From Nitrospirota bacterium (lineage in GTDB: Bacteria; Nitrospirota; RBG-16-64-22; JACRHK01): DNA of 6,062 nucleotides. Shown here piece by piece: positions 1 through 6,062 of this stretch. How positions within the stretch are numbered: the first letter of the stretch is position 1; each line of letters begins with the position of its first letter. The stretch covers positions 1-6,062 of the forward strand of contig JACRHK010000287.1 of assembly GCA_016217625.1 (NCBI GenBank), given 5' to 3'. A program made the position numbers and the translations under genes. The notes below the pieces were generated by a model. The model worked only from the letters and a program-made list of their open reading frames with translations. It searched no databases and was not told where the DNA came from.

Positions 1-1354
1 AAACCCGGTCATAGAGACCATATCCGGGAAAGAGGAAGTCCACGACCAGATAGTGGCCATCGCCGATCCCCACACTGCGGCTCCCCTGGGCGAGAATCTG
101 GCCATCGAGCTTAATCGTCGGACGGACGCGGAGGAGATTGGCCGGGACGTTGTAGTAGCCGCCGTACTGCTGGACCAAAGTCTCATCCGCCGCCGAGGCT
201 GGCGGGAAGCTCACAGTCAATCGCCGGCCGTAGACCTCGGGAAGGCGGATCGTCCATTGGGCACTGATGCCGTATCCATCGACCGTGTAGAGGGTGAGGA
301 GATAGCGCTGATTGTCTGTCAGGGCCGAAAGCTCCCCGGCCACCCGCACCCGGTTCTCCAAGCGGCCAGGCAACCCTCTGGGGAAGGTAGTAGGAAGGGT
401 TCTTCGCCTACGCCACAACTCTTCGGTCGTCGTGCCAGGAGACGCAGTATCAAGAGCTTGCTGCACCCGGTCGCGGAAGAACTCATAGGCCGTCCGCCCA
501 TCCTGAACCGGAAGGGAAAGATACTCACTTTGACTAAACGGTACATTCCGAGCGAACAGAGGAATCACTCCTCGGAAATAGGAGTATTGCTTGAAGGCCG
601 GATCCATCGGGACCCAGCGGGGGTTGGGGCCGTGGCGGACGAGGAAGGCCTCGACCCAGACCCGGTTGAGCAGCAGGCTTCCGCCACCCGTCTTGACCAG
701 TTGGGAGGGAATCCCCTGCCATTGAAGGATGGAGAGAGCGACATTCGGGTCCTCCACGCCCAGCCAGTTGAGGGCTTCATCGAGCGGGACGTACATGGAC
801 CCAAACACATACCGGGCCGGAATACCCGCGGCCCGCAGGAGGGCGATAAGTAAGGAGGCCTGGTCATAGTCGTTTCCGGAGAACTCCAGCAGCGTTCCCT
901 CTGACCCCTTCTGAGAGCCCGCATAGGGGGTGAACTCGAAGTTATTCTTCACGTAGAGGTAAAGCTGCTCGGGATCGCCGCCAAAGCGCTGAATGATCTC
1001 TAAGACCTCCGGAGTAAAGCGGACGTCGGGTGTCTCGGCAAGATCGGCCGAAGTGGGCTGAACGAGGATACCTGTCTCTGAAAGGGTATGTGCGACGGGG
1101 ACGTCAGGCCCATCGAAAGGGGCGCCGGGCTGAACATCCGGCTTTCCTCGCACGGGAGGCCGGGCCGGAATCGGCTTCCCTAGAAGCCGCTCGACCTCTA
1201 GGCGCACTTGTTCCTGAGGTGGTAAAGGGTTCCCGAAGGGGTCTACCCGCACCTGAGGGCCAGCCCAGCCCACCGTGGGAGCCACGAGGGTAGCCGTTAA
1301 CAACACTATGCCCCAACACACTGTCATCATGTGAGCAGTCAGCTTCTTCGACAT
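1..1354 (-). CDS. Secreted transglutaminase-like domain protein, C-terminus beyond the window
   Basis: The frame is open from ATG at 1354 to the left edge, giving 451 residues with no stop, so the gene is cut by the window and not evidently broken. The start is supported by GGAGGAGG five bases upstream. Residues 1-31 form a signal peptide: SKK basic end, hydrophobic stretch about 12-25, likely cleavage after GWA (29-31). A proline-rich linker follows to about 110. Residues 113-255 resemble a transglutaminase-like core: GTLLEFSGNDYDQASLL (153-169), ALLRAAGIPARYVFG (171-185), VWVEAF (232-237) and WVPMDPAFK (247-255). By motif alignment the catalytic Cys falls on D162 and the His on R231, while the third-residue Asp (D251) is kept, so the domain may bind rather than catalyse. 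The segment RRRRTLP...LP (315-330) resembles the region after this domain in large secreted bacterial proteins, some with YD/RHS repeats. The substrate is unknown. Composition is less GC-rich than in the operon genes. Confidence 0.85.
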   Translation of the reverse strand, partial: MSKKLTAHMMTVCWGIVLLTATLVAPTVGWAGPQVRVDPFGNPLPPQEQVRLEVERLLGKPIPARPPVRGKPDVQPGAPFDGPDVPVAHTLSETGILVQPTSADLAETPDVRFTPEVLEIIQRFGGDPEQLYLYVKNNFEFTPYAGSQKGSEGTLLEFSGNDYDQASLLIALLRAAGIPARYVFGSMYVPLDEALNWLGVEDPNVALSILQWQGIPSQLVKTGGGSLLLNRVWVEAFLVRHGPNPRWVPMDPAFKQYSYFRGVIPLFARNVPFSQSEYLSLPVQDGRTAYEFFRDRVQQALDTASPGTTTEELWRRRRTLPTTFPRGLPGRLENRVRVAGELSALTDNQRYLLTLYTVDGYGISAQWTIRLPEVYGRRLTVSFPPASAADETLVQQYGGYYNVPANLLRVRPTIKLDGQILAQGSRSVGIGDGHYLVVDFLFPGYGLYDRV

Positions 1355-1359
1355 TGTAG

Positions 1360-1367
1360 CCTCCTCC
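1360..1367 (-). promoter_or_regulatory. Strong ribosome binding site of the transglutaminase-like gene
   Basis: On the minus strand GGAGGAGG is followed by CTACA and then ATG at 1354. The near-perfect Shine-Dalgarno match at a good distance fixes the start codon, which also places a signal peptide at the N-terminus. Confidence 0.8.
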
Positions 1368-1384
1368 TCTTCAACAGTACCCTC

Positions 1385-1413
1385 AGGTTAGCAATTACCT
1401 CATCCACGGTCAA
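1385..1413 (-). promoter_or_regulatory. Candidate sigma-70-type promoter for the transglutaminase-like gene
   Basis: On the minus strand a -35 box TTGACC (1413-1408) is followed by a 17-bp spacer and TAACCT (1390-1385). TGC directly precedes the -10 box, giving an extended -10 (TGn). The -35 matches consensus at 5 of 6 positions and the -10 at only 3 of 6. Transcription would start near 1378, about 24 nt before the ATG. The surrounding DNA is AT-rich for this window. This would allow the gene to be expressed independently of the purine operon. It is a motif match only. Confidence 0.4.
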
Positions 1414-1454
1414 GAAATTATGATAGCAAGAAAGCTTATGACCTACTGCTTGTT

Positions 1455-1469
1455 GTTATCAGTTATCAG
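1455..1469. repeat. Short tandem heptamer (GTTATCA twice)
   Basis: The plus strand reads GTTATCA at 1455-1461 and again at 1462-1468, followed by G. This is about two copies of a 7-nt unit. It may be a fragment of a dispersed intergenic repeat, but with two copies it could equally be chance. Confidence 0.45.
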
Positions 1470-1519
1470 CTTCCCCCGACATCCAGACATAACACCTCGA
1501 TGAATCGTGCTCAACTGCT

Positions 1520-2239
1520 TCACTCCCCACACACCCTCCGGCACACCTCCTGATACGCCTCCTCCACCTTGCCCAGGTCGCGGCGGAAGCGGTCCTTGTC
1601 CAGCTTCTCCATCGTCTGCTTGTCCCAGAGGCGGCAGGTATCCGGGCAGATCTCATCACCCAACAGAATCTCCCCCTTGTGGAGGCCGAACTCCAGCTTG
1701 AAGTCCACGAGCAGCAGCCCCCGCTCGTCGAAGAACTTCAGGAGGACGTCGTTCACCCGCAGGGCATATGCGCGCATCCGCTGGAGCTGGTCGGGCGTCG
1801 CCGCGCCGAGCAGCACCGCGTGATCTTCGGTAATCAGGGGATCGCCCAGGGCGTCGTTCTTGTAGTTGAACTCCACCAGCGGGTAGGGAGGCGTGCGCCC
1901 CTCCTCGAGCCCCAGCCGCTTGGCCAGGCTCCCGGCCACCAGGTTCCGGACGATGACCTCCACGGGAAAGATCTTCAGTCGCTTGACCAGCATCTCCCGG
2001 TCGCTCAAGTGCCGGATGAAGTGTGTGGGGATCCCCTCCCCCTCCAGGAGGAGGAAGAGGCGCTCGGAGATCCGGTTGTTCAGGACCCCCTTCCCCTCGA
2101 TGACCCCACGCTTCAGCGCGTTGAATGCCGTCGCCTCGTCCTTGAAGTACTGGATCACGAGATCCGGGTCGTCTGTCTCGTAGAGGATCTTCGCCTTCCC
2201 CTCGTAGATCTGCCGCCCGCGCTGGATCGTATCTGTCAT
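1520..2239 (-). CDS. purC: Phosphoribosylaminoimidazole-succinocarboxamide synthase (SAICAR synthetase)
   Basis: This cytoplasmic enzyme ligates aspartate to CAIR using ATP to form SAICAR in de novo purine synthesis. The 239-residue length is normal for bacterial PurC. YEGKAK (12-17) is the N-terminal nucleotide-binding strand motif. [14 protein letters not shown] (91-104) fits the first family signature, LVDFKLEFG (177-185) the second, and [12 protein letters not shown] (195-206) the conserved segment near the active site. The ATG at 2239 overlaps the purB stop as ATGA, which fixes the start and indicates translational coupling; only a weak GGAAG-like site precedes it. Its product is the substrate of PurB, encoded immediately upstream. 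purS and purQ, which often follow purC, are absent, and a secreted-protein gene comes next. Confidence 0.97.
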   Translation of the reverse strand: MTDTIQRGRQIYEGKAKILYETDDPDLVIQYFKDEATAFNALKRGVIEGKGVLNNRISERLFLLLEGEGIPTHFIRHLSDREMLVKRLKIFPVEVIVRNLVAGSLAKRLGLEEGRTPPYPLVEFNYKNDALGDPLITEDHAVLLGAATPDQLQRMRAYALRVNDVLLKFFDERGLLLVDFKLEFGLHKGEILLGDEICPDTCRLWDKQTMEKLDKDRFRRDLGKVEEAYQEVCRRVCGE

Positions 2240-3540
2240 CGCGTTCTTCTTCCGAATACCCGTTTAAAGATCCCAACCACATGCCGGAGGGCGTGCCGGA
2301 GCTCCACGCACTCAACGATCACCTGCGGCGTGAGAAAGCGCGCGACCTCCCGGTCGGCCTTGAGCCGCTTCCCGAAGTCTCCCCCCTCCTGCCAGACGGC
2401 CATGGCGTTCCGCTGCACCAACTGATAAGCCTTCTCCCGCGCGAGCCCCTTCTTGACCAGGGCCAGGAGCACCCCTTCCGAATGGACCAGCCCCCCCAGC
2501 TTCAGGAGATTCGCCCGCATCCGGTCCGGATAGACGACCAAGTGCTCCACCAGATCCGCAAACCGGTTGAGCATGTAATCGAGGAGGATCGCGGCATCCG
2601 GCAGGATCACGCGCTCGACTGAAGAATGACTGATATCGCGCTCGTGCCAGAGGGGGACGTTCTCCATCGCGGCGAGGGAATACGAGCGCGCCAGGCGAGC
2701 CAGGCCCGAGAGGTTCTCGGCCGAGACGGGGTTCCGCTTGTGAGGCATGGCCGAGGACCCCTTTTGGCCGGGAGAAAAATACTCTTCGACCTCCAGGACC
2801 TCCGTCCGCTGCAGGTGCCTCAACTCCACGGCGAACTTCTCCAGGGAGGAGGCCAGCAGAGCCAGGGCGGCGACAAATTCGGCGTGGCGGTCGCGCTGGA
2901 GGATCTGGGAGGAGACGGCAGCGGGCCTCAACCCGAGCTTCCGACAGACGTAGGTCTCCACGCGGGGGTCCCCGTTGGCGTAGGTCCCCACGGCCCCTGA
3001 GACCTTCCCCACGCTCACCACGTCGCGGGCGCGAAGGAGGCGCTCGCGGTGGCGCCCCAGCTCCTCGTGCCAGAGGGCGAGCTTGAAGCCGAACGTGATC
3101 GGCTCGGCGTGGACCCCGTGCGTCCTGCCGATCATGAGCGTCCGCTTATGCCGGAGGGCCTGCCGCTTCACGACCGCACGGGCTCGGTCGAGGCCCCGGA
3201 GGAGCAGGTCGGAAGCCTCCACAAGGTTCACGGCGAGCGCCGTATCCAGGACGTCCGAGGAGGTCATGCCGAGATGGAGGTAGCGCGCCTCGGGCCCGAC
3301 ATGCTCCCCCACCTCCGTCAGGAAGGCGATGACGTCGTGCTTGACCTCCCGCTCGATGGCGTCAATCCGGTCCACGTCGAAGCGCGCCCGCTTCTTGATC
3401 CGGCCCAACGCCGCCCTGGGCACCTCACCCAGCGCGGCCCACGCCTCGCACGCCAGGATCTCCACCCGGAGCCACGTGGCGTACTTGTGTCCGGCCTCCC
3501 AGATCCGCGCCATCTCGGGTCGGGTGTAGCGGGGGATCAT
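2236..3540 (-). CDS. purB: Adenylosuccinate lyase
   Basis: The enzyme eliminates fumarate twice in purine synthesis: from SAICAR to give AICAR, and from adenylosuccinate to give AMP. It is a cytoplasmic homotetramer of the fumarase/aspartase superfamily. The 434-residue length and the spacing match Bacillus-type PurB closely: H68 (EVKHDV), H89 (HLGMTSSD, 89-96) and H141 ([10 protein letters not shown], 138-147) fall at the numbers known for the active-site histidines of the B. subtilis enzyme. The superfamily signature [11 protein letters not shown] (261-271) carries the mobile-loop serine base. A strong GGAGGTGA lies just before the ATG, and the stop overlaps the purC start. No key residue is missing. 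Confidence 0.98.
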   Translation of the reverse strand: MIPRYTRPEMARIWEAGHKYATWLRVEILACEAWAALGEVPRAALGRIKKRARFDVDRIDAIEREVKHDVIAFLTEVGEHVGPEARYLHLGMTSSDVLDTALAVNLVEASDLLLRGLDRARAVVKRQALRHKRTLMIGRTHGVHAEPITFGFKLALWHEELGRHRERLLRARDVVSVGKVSGAVGTYANGDPRVETYVCRKLGLRPAAVSSQILQRDRHAEFVAALALLASSLEKFAVELRHLQRTEVLEVEEYFSPGQKGSSAMPHKRNPVSAENLSGLARLARSYSLAAMENVPLWHERDISHSSVERVILPDAAILLDYMLNRFADLVEHLVVYPDRMRANLLKLGGLVHSEGVLLALVKKGLAREKAYQLVQRNAMAVWQEGGDFGKRLKADREVARFLTPQVIVECVELRHALRHVVGIFKRVFGRRTR

Positions 3541-3544
3541 CCCG

Positions 3545-3552
3545 TCACCTCC
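3545..3552 (-). promoter_or_regulatory. purB ribosome binding site containing the upstream stop codon
   Basis: On the minus strand GGAGGTGA precedes CGGG and the purB ATG at 3540. The TGA at its end is the stop codon of the phosphoesterase gene. A ribosome finishing the upstream gene therefore stops on the purB Shine-Dalgarno site, an arrangement that favours reinitiation. Confidence 0.8.
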
Positions 3553-4273
3553 CCACCGAGAGCCGCTGGATCAGGTACTCCGGCAAACCGGCCTTCTTCA
3601 TCTTCTCCTGGGTGAGCCGGACGGGATAAGGGACGCGCCGGAACTCGATCGCCGGTCCCGACGCGTCGAAAATGGCGTACGAGGCGGCGGGGTTGCCGTC
3701 CCGCGGCTGGCCCACGCTCCCCACGTTCACGAGGTAGCGGTGACCCTCCTCGATCGGGACGACCGCGTTCCGGTTGAAGTAGAGCCGGTCGTCCGGCCCC
3801 TGGATGAACGCGAGCGGCAGATGCGTGTGGCCGATGAAGCAATAGCGGCCGTGAAACGCCCGGAAGTTCACCAGGAGGTCCCTCCAGTCGAAGAGGTAGT
3901 GCCACTGCTTGGGCTCGTGGGGCGTGGCATGCACCAATGTGATCTCCTTCCGATGGCGCGTAAAATGCAGGTGCTTCAGGTAATCCCGGTGCTCCGGCAG
4001 GAGATGCGACCGCGTCCACTCCACGGCCAGGCGGGCTTGCGGGTTGAACGTCTCCAGCGCCGTCAGCCCCACGGCCGCGTGGTCATGGTTGCCCGCCACA
4101 ACGTGGGAGCAGGCCTTGCGGACCATCTCCACGCACTCGTTGGGGTTCGGACCGTAACCGACGAGATCCCCCAGGCAGACGGTCTCCTCCACCCGCTGAT
4201 GCCGGATGTCCTCCAGGACGCGCCCCATCGCTTCCAGGTTGCTGTGGATATCGGAGATAACCGCCGTCCGCAT
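3545..4273 (-). CDS. Calcineurin-like metallophosphoesterase, possible nucleotide or phosphate-ester phosphatase
   Basis: The 242-residue protein carries the dinuclear metal-site motifs in order: DIH (8-10), GDLVGYGPNP (35-44), GNHD (61-64), VHATP (114-118) and GHTH (148-151). Together these supply the Asp, Asn and His ligands of an active enzyme. The second half has LVNVGSVGQPRDGNP, typical of the compact YfcE-like/Metallophos_2 group. There is no signal peptide, so it should act in the cytoplasm. I chose ATG 4273 because it places the first metal motif at residue 8 and follows the nusB stop; GGAGG lies 14 nt upstream, which is rather far. The frame is also open further upstream, but that part overlaps nusB and shows no domain. 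Its substrate cannot be read from sequence. Its place among riboflavin and purine genes suggests a nucleotide-related phosphate ester, which is inference. Confidence 0.9.
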   Translation of the reverse strand: MRTAVISDIHSNLEAMGRVLEDIRHQRVEETVCLGDLVGYGPNPNECVEMVRKACSHVVAGNHDHAAVGLTALETFNPQARLAVEWTRSHLLPEHRDYLKHLHFTRHRKEITLVHATPHEPKQWHYLFDWRDLLVNFRAFHGRYCFIGHTHLPLAFIQGPDDRLYFNRNAVVPIEEGHRYLVNVGSVGQPRDGNPAASYAIFDASGPAIEFRRVPYPVRLTQEKMKKAGLPEYLIQRLSVGR

Positions 4274-4285
4274 AGTGGTGCGCTG

Positions 4286-4292
4286 CCCCTCC
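4286..4292 (-). promoter_or_regulatory. Possible ribosome binding site of the metallophosphoesterase gene
   Basis: The minus strand reads GGAGGGG, with its GGAGG core 14 nt before the ATG at 4273. That is longer than usual, so initiation may be weak or depend on coupling from nusB. Confidence 0.4.
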
Positions 4293-4293
4293 A

Positions 4294-4314
4294 GCCTGCC
4301 TGCGGCAGGCAGGC
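4294..4314. repeat. Perfect palindrome with 10-bp arms between nusB and the phosphoesterase gene
   Basis: The plus strand reads GCCTGCCTGC (4294-4303), a single central G, then the exact reverse complement GCAGGCAGGC (4305-4314). In the transcript this can fold into a stem of about 8-9 bp with a 3-5 nt loop. No T-run follows on the minus strand (TGGAGGGG comes next), so it is not a standard intrinsic terminator. It could be a dispersed REP-like palindrome or an RNA-processing site within the operon. Confidence 0.75.
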
Positions 4315-4328
4315 GATGCGGAAGACGC

Positions 4329-4757
4329 TCAAAGGGATGCGGCGGCGGCCTTCCGTTTTCCCTGCCTGACGATCTGATCCAGAATGCCGTTGACGAAGGC
4401 AGGGGATTCGGCGGAGCCGTACTTCTTGGCCACCTCGATGGCCTCGTCGATGGCCACCTTCTCCGGAACCTCCTCGTAGAACAGAATCTCATACGCGGCG
4501 TACCTGAGGATGTTCCGATCCACGGTCGCCATCCGGTCGAGCGTCCAGTGCTCGCTGGTCTGCGCGAGCAGCCCGTCGATCTCCCGGAGGTGGTCCAGCG
4601 TCCCCCGGATCAGGCTCTCGGCGAACCGGAGCGCTTCCGGATGAGGATGCTGCCACTCCCAGAACTGCGCAAGCCGCGCTTCCAGGTCTCCCCCGCCCGA
4701 AACGTCCCATTGGAAAAGAAACTGGAGCGCCAGCTCTCTGGCCTTGCGACGTTTCAT
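4329..4757 (-). CDS. nusB: Transcription antitermination / ribosome biogenesis factor NusB
   Basis: NusB binds boxA RNA with NusE (ribosomal protein S10) to support antitermination and maturation of rRNA. The 142-residue all-helical protein has a typical length. Family landmarks are RKARELALQFLFQ (4-16), WTLDRMATVDRNILRYAAYEI split across 71-91, VAIDEAIEVAKKYG (101-114) and SPAFVNGILD (118-127). I start it at ATG 4757, 7 nt after the ribH stop, because family similarity begins there. An in-frame ATG at 4826 would add 23 residues encoded by the inverted repeat. No Shine-Dalgarno sequence is visible before 4757, so translation probably depends on ribosomes arriving from ribH. The ribH-nusB pairing is common in bacteria. 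Confidence 0.95.
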   Translation of the reverse strand: MKRRKARELALQFLFQWDVSGGGDLEARLAQFWEWQHPHPEALRFAESLIRGTLDHLREIDGLLAQTSEHWTLDRMATVDRNILRYAAYEILFYEEVPEKVAIDEAIEVAKKYGSAESPAFVNGILDQIVRQGKRKAAAASL

Positions 4758-4764
4758 CGCGCAG

Positions 4765-5289
4765 CTAAGACGTCCGAAATCCAAAGTCCGAAGTCCCAGA
4801 CGGATTCGACCTTGGACTTTTGACATCGGACAGTTTTGCCATCACGCTCGCCATCTCGAGGGCCGCGAGGGCGGCCTCCCACCCCTTGTTGCTCTTGCCG
4901 CCGGCGCGGGCTTCGGCCTGCTCGACCGTGTCGGTCGTCAACACGCCGAAGAGGACCGGCAGGCCGGTCTCCAGGGCCACGCTTCCGATCCCGCGGGAGG
5001 TCTCGGCGCAGAGGTAGTCGAAGTGCGGCGTCTCTCCCCGGATCACCGCCCCGAGGCAGAGGATGGCGTGAAACCGCCCGCTCCCGGCGAGGTGCCGGGC
5101 CACGACGGGGATCTCAAACGCGCCCGGCACGCGGACCACAGTGAGATCCTCCTCCCTCACGCCGTGCGACCGGAAGGCATCCAGGGCGCCCTCCAGGAGG
5201 CGGGAGGTGATGAAGTCGTTGAACCGGCCGGCCACGATCCCGAACCGGAGCCCCTCTCCCCGCAGCTCTCCCTCGATCACGCCCGCCAC
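4765..5289 (-). CDS. ribH: 6,7-dimethyl-8-ribityllumazine synthase
   Basis: The enzyme condenses the ribityl-aminopyrimidine with 3,4-dihydroxy-2-butanone 4-phosphate (made by the RibB domain next door) to form the lumazine precursor of riboflavin, usually as a hollow pentamer or icosahedral capsid. Visible motifs are GRFND (21-25), VPGAFEIP (54-61), the substrate and catalytic loop [16 protein letters not shown] (78-93) with H89, GVLTTD (115-120), R128 and NKGWEAA (134-140). The start is GTG 5289, directly after the ribBA stop, with GGAGG eight bases before it; a second GTG at codon 4 is possible. Family members usually end near [10 protein letters not shown] (144-153). This one continues for about 21 residues (SDVKSPRSN... 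to 174), encoded mainly by the inverted repeat at 4772-4831, giving an unusual polar tail. Confidence 0.96.
   Translation of the reverse strand: MAGVIEGELRGEGLRFGIVAGRFNDFITSRLLEGALDAFRSHGVREEDLTVVRVPGAFEIPVVARHLAGSGRFHAILCLGAVIRGETPHFDYLCAETSRGIGSVALETGLPVLFGVLTTDTVEQAEARAGGKSNKGWEAALAALEMASVMAKLSDVKSPRSNPSGTSDFGFRTS
4772..4831. repeat. Imperfect inverted repeat with 25-bp arms at the ribH/nusB junction
   Basis: The arms at 4772-4796 and 4807-4831 are reverse complements at 19 of 25 positions, separated by a 10-nt loop. Both contain the core AAAGTCC or its complement, which recurs in the loosely periodic pattern of (A)AAGTCC blocks. The structure overlaps the last 20 or so codons of ribH and ends 14 nt before the nusB ATG. 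No T-run follows, so it is not a classic terminator. The appearance is of a dispersed intergenic repeat inserted at the gene end; other genomic copies cannot be checked here. Confidence 0.75.
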
Positions 5290-6062
5290 TCAGACCCCCT
5301 CCAGGAAATGGCCCATCTTCTTCTTCTTCGCTCGGAGGTAATGGACGTTCTTCTCATGGGCCTGCACCTCGATGGGCACGCGCTCCACGACGCGCAGGCC
5401 GTACCCCTCGAGGCCGACGATCTTCCGGGGATTGTTCGTCAGCAGGCGGATCTTATGCAGCCCCAGGTCCATGAGGATCTGGGCGCCGATCCCGTAATCC
5501 CGCAGGTCGGCCTTCAGCCCGAGGGTCAGGTTCGCCTCCACCGTGTCCTGGCCCTGATCCTGCAGCGCATAGGCCCTAAGCTTGTTCAGAAGCCCGATCC
5601 CCCTCCCCTCCTGGCGCATGTAGAGGAGGACCCCCTTCCCCTCCCGGCCGATCTGCTCCATGGCGCGATGGAGCTGCTCGGCGCAGTCGCACCGCTTCGA
5701 CCCCAGCGTGTCGCCCGTCAGACATTCCGAATGGACACGCACCAGGACCACATCGTCAGGGCCAATCTCCCCCTTCACCAGCGCCAAATGGTGATGATGG
5801 TCCAGGTCGTTCTCGTAGAGGATCGCCTTGAACTCCCCCCCGTAGAAACTGGGGAGGTGCGTCTCGACCAGGCGGCGGACGAGCCGATCCTTCCTCACGC
5901 GGTACTCGATGAGGTCCTTGATCGTGATCACCTTGAGGCCGTGCATGCGGGCAAAGACCATCAATTCCGGCACGCGCGCCATGGTGCCGTCCTCGTTCAT
6001 GATCTCGCAGATGACCCCCGCCGGGTAAAGCCCGGACAGACGCGCCAGATCAACGGACCCCT
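5290..6062 (-). CDS. ribBA: Bifunctional 3,4-dihydroxy-2-butanone-4-phosphate synthase / GTP cyclohydrolase II, N-terminus beyond the window
   Basis: The frame is open to the right edge, giving 256 residues; roughly 140-150 N-terminal residues expected for the family lie outside. Residues 1-20 visible ([18 protein letters not shown]) plus [13 protein letters not shown] and [10 protein letters not shown] are the end of the RibB domain, which makes the four-carbon unit from ribulose 5-phosphate. The rest is the RibA domain, which opens GTP to the aminopyrimidine and releases formate: [10 protein letters not shown], then the zinc ligands in KRCDC, the RQEGRGIGL loop and TNNPRK. The ATG at 6000 lies inside the RibB domain and is not the real start. 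Both activities feed RibH encoded directly downstream. No truncation is seen at the C-terminus, which ends FLEGV. Confidence 0.97.
   Translation of the reverse strand, partial: GSVDLARLSGLYPAGVICEIMNEDGTMARVPELMVFARMHGLKVITIKDLIEYRVRKDRLVRRLVETHLPSFYGGEFKAILYENDLDHHHHLALVKGEIGPDDVVLVRVHSECLTGDTLGSKRCDCAEQLHRAMEQIGREGKGVLLYMRQEGRGIGLLNKLRAYALQDQGQDTVEANLTLGLKADLRDYGIGAQILMDLGLHKIRLLTNNPRKIVGLEGYGLRVVERVPIEVQAHEKNVHYLRAKKKKMGHFLEGV
5295..5302 (-). promoter_or_regulatory. ribH ribosome binding site inside the end of ribBA
   Basis: The minus strand reads GGAGGGGG within the last codons of ribBA, with its GGAGG core 8 nt before GTG 5289. It supports the GTG start immediately after the ribBA TGA and implies coupled translation. 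Confidence 0.7.

Larger units (their letters stand above)
1355..1519. other. AT-richer intergenic gap between purC and the transglutaminase-like gene
   Basis: No coding frame is credible here. G+C counted over 1361-1500 is 62 of 140 (44%), far below the flanking genes. The gap contains the candidate promoter and ribosome binding site listed separately and a short tandem heptamer. I looked for an intrinsic terminator after purC (a GC-rich hairpin followed by T residues on the minus strand) and found none, so read-through from purC remains possible. Confidence 0.7.

Noticed and set aside
53..853. A 266-codon plus-strand open frame
   Set aside because: It lies wholly antisense to the transglutaminase-like gene, has no recognisable domain, and its low-complexity content is what an antisense shadow would give. 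The minus frame has a signal peptide, a ribosome binding site and family motifs.
1459..1659. A 66-codon minus-strand open frame after and within purC
   Set aside because: Most of it is an out-of-frame shadow of purC; the part beyond the purC stop has no ribosome binding site and no recognisable similarity to PurS or any other small protein.
1679..2425. A 248-codon plus-strand open frame
   Set aside because: It is antisense to purC and the end of purB, both certain genes. Long antisense frames are expected in GC-rich coding DNA.
3740..4369. A 209-codon plus-strand open frame
   Set aside because: It is antisense to the metallophosphoesterase, whose metal motifs are intact; no family features are seen in the plus frame.
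4274..4492. Upstream extension of the metallophosphoesterase frame to an ATG at 4492
   Set aside because: The added 73 residues overlap nusB, are rich in Arg and Pro and show no domain. The conserved fold starts at the ATG at 4273.
4758..4826. Upstream extension of NusB to an ATG at 4826
   Set aside because: The added 23 residues are translated from the inverted repeat, overlap ribH and match nothing typical of NusB; there is no ribosome binding site before 4826.
4772..4831. Intrinsic terminator between ribH and nusB
   Set aside because: The hairpin is long and imperfect, is not followed by a T-run on the minus strand, and lies inside the coding end of ribH.

Overview
The window is a GC-rich bacterial chromosome segment in which every supported gene lies on the minus strand, so transcription runs from position 6062 towards position 1. 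Reading in that direction the order is ribBA (3' part only), ribH, nusB, a calcineurin-like metallophosphoesterase, purB and purC. A 165-bp AT-richer gap follows, and then a secreted transglutaminase-like protein runs off the left edge. The taxon cannot be fixed from this sequence. The GC-rich genes and the dispersed-looking intergenic repeats would suit an uncultured-type lineage such as Methylomirabilota/NC10, Rokubacteria or a deltaproteobacterial relative, but that is a weak inference.

Positions 6062-1520 look like one tightly packed operon. ribH starts directly after the ribBA stop, nusB starts 7 nt after the ribH stop, purB starts 4 nt after the phosphoesterase stop, and purB and purC overlap as ATGA. 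RibBA makes both early riboflavin precursors, one from GTP and one from ribulose 5-phosphate. RibH makes the lumazine that is the direct precursor of riboflavin. NusB is a transcription antitermination and rRNA-processing factor. PurC and PurB catalyse consecutive steps of IMP synthesis, and PurB also converts adenylosuccinate to AMP. The operon therefore joins purine synthesis to a pathway that consumes a purine nucleotide. No promoter for it is visible; it must lie beyond position 6062.

Two repeat-like structures interrupt the operon. A 60-bp imperfect inverted repeat sits across the ribH/nusB junction and encodes most of a C-terminal extension of RibH. A perfect 10-bp-arm palindrome lies between nusB and the phosphoesterase.

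Positions 1519-1355 hold no gene but contain a candidate promoter and a strong ribosome binding site for the leftmost gene. That gene (1354 to beyond position 1) reads open for 451 codons. It has a signal peptide and a transglutaminase-like domain in which the catalytic Cys and His appear to be replaced. It is the accessory, least ordinary part of the window. No wholly new multi-gene system is evident.
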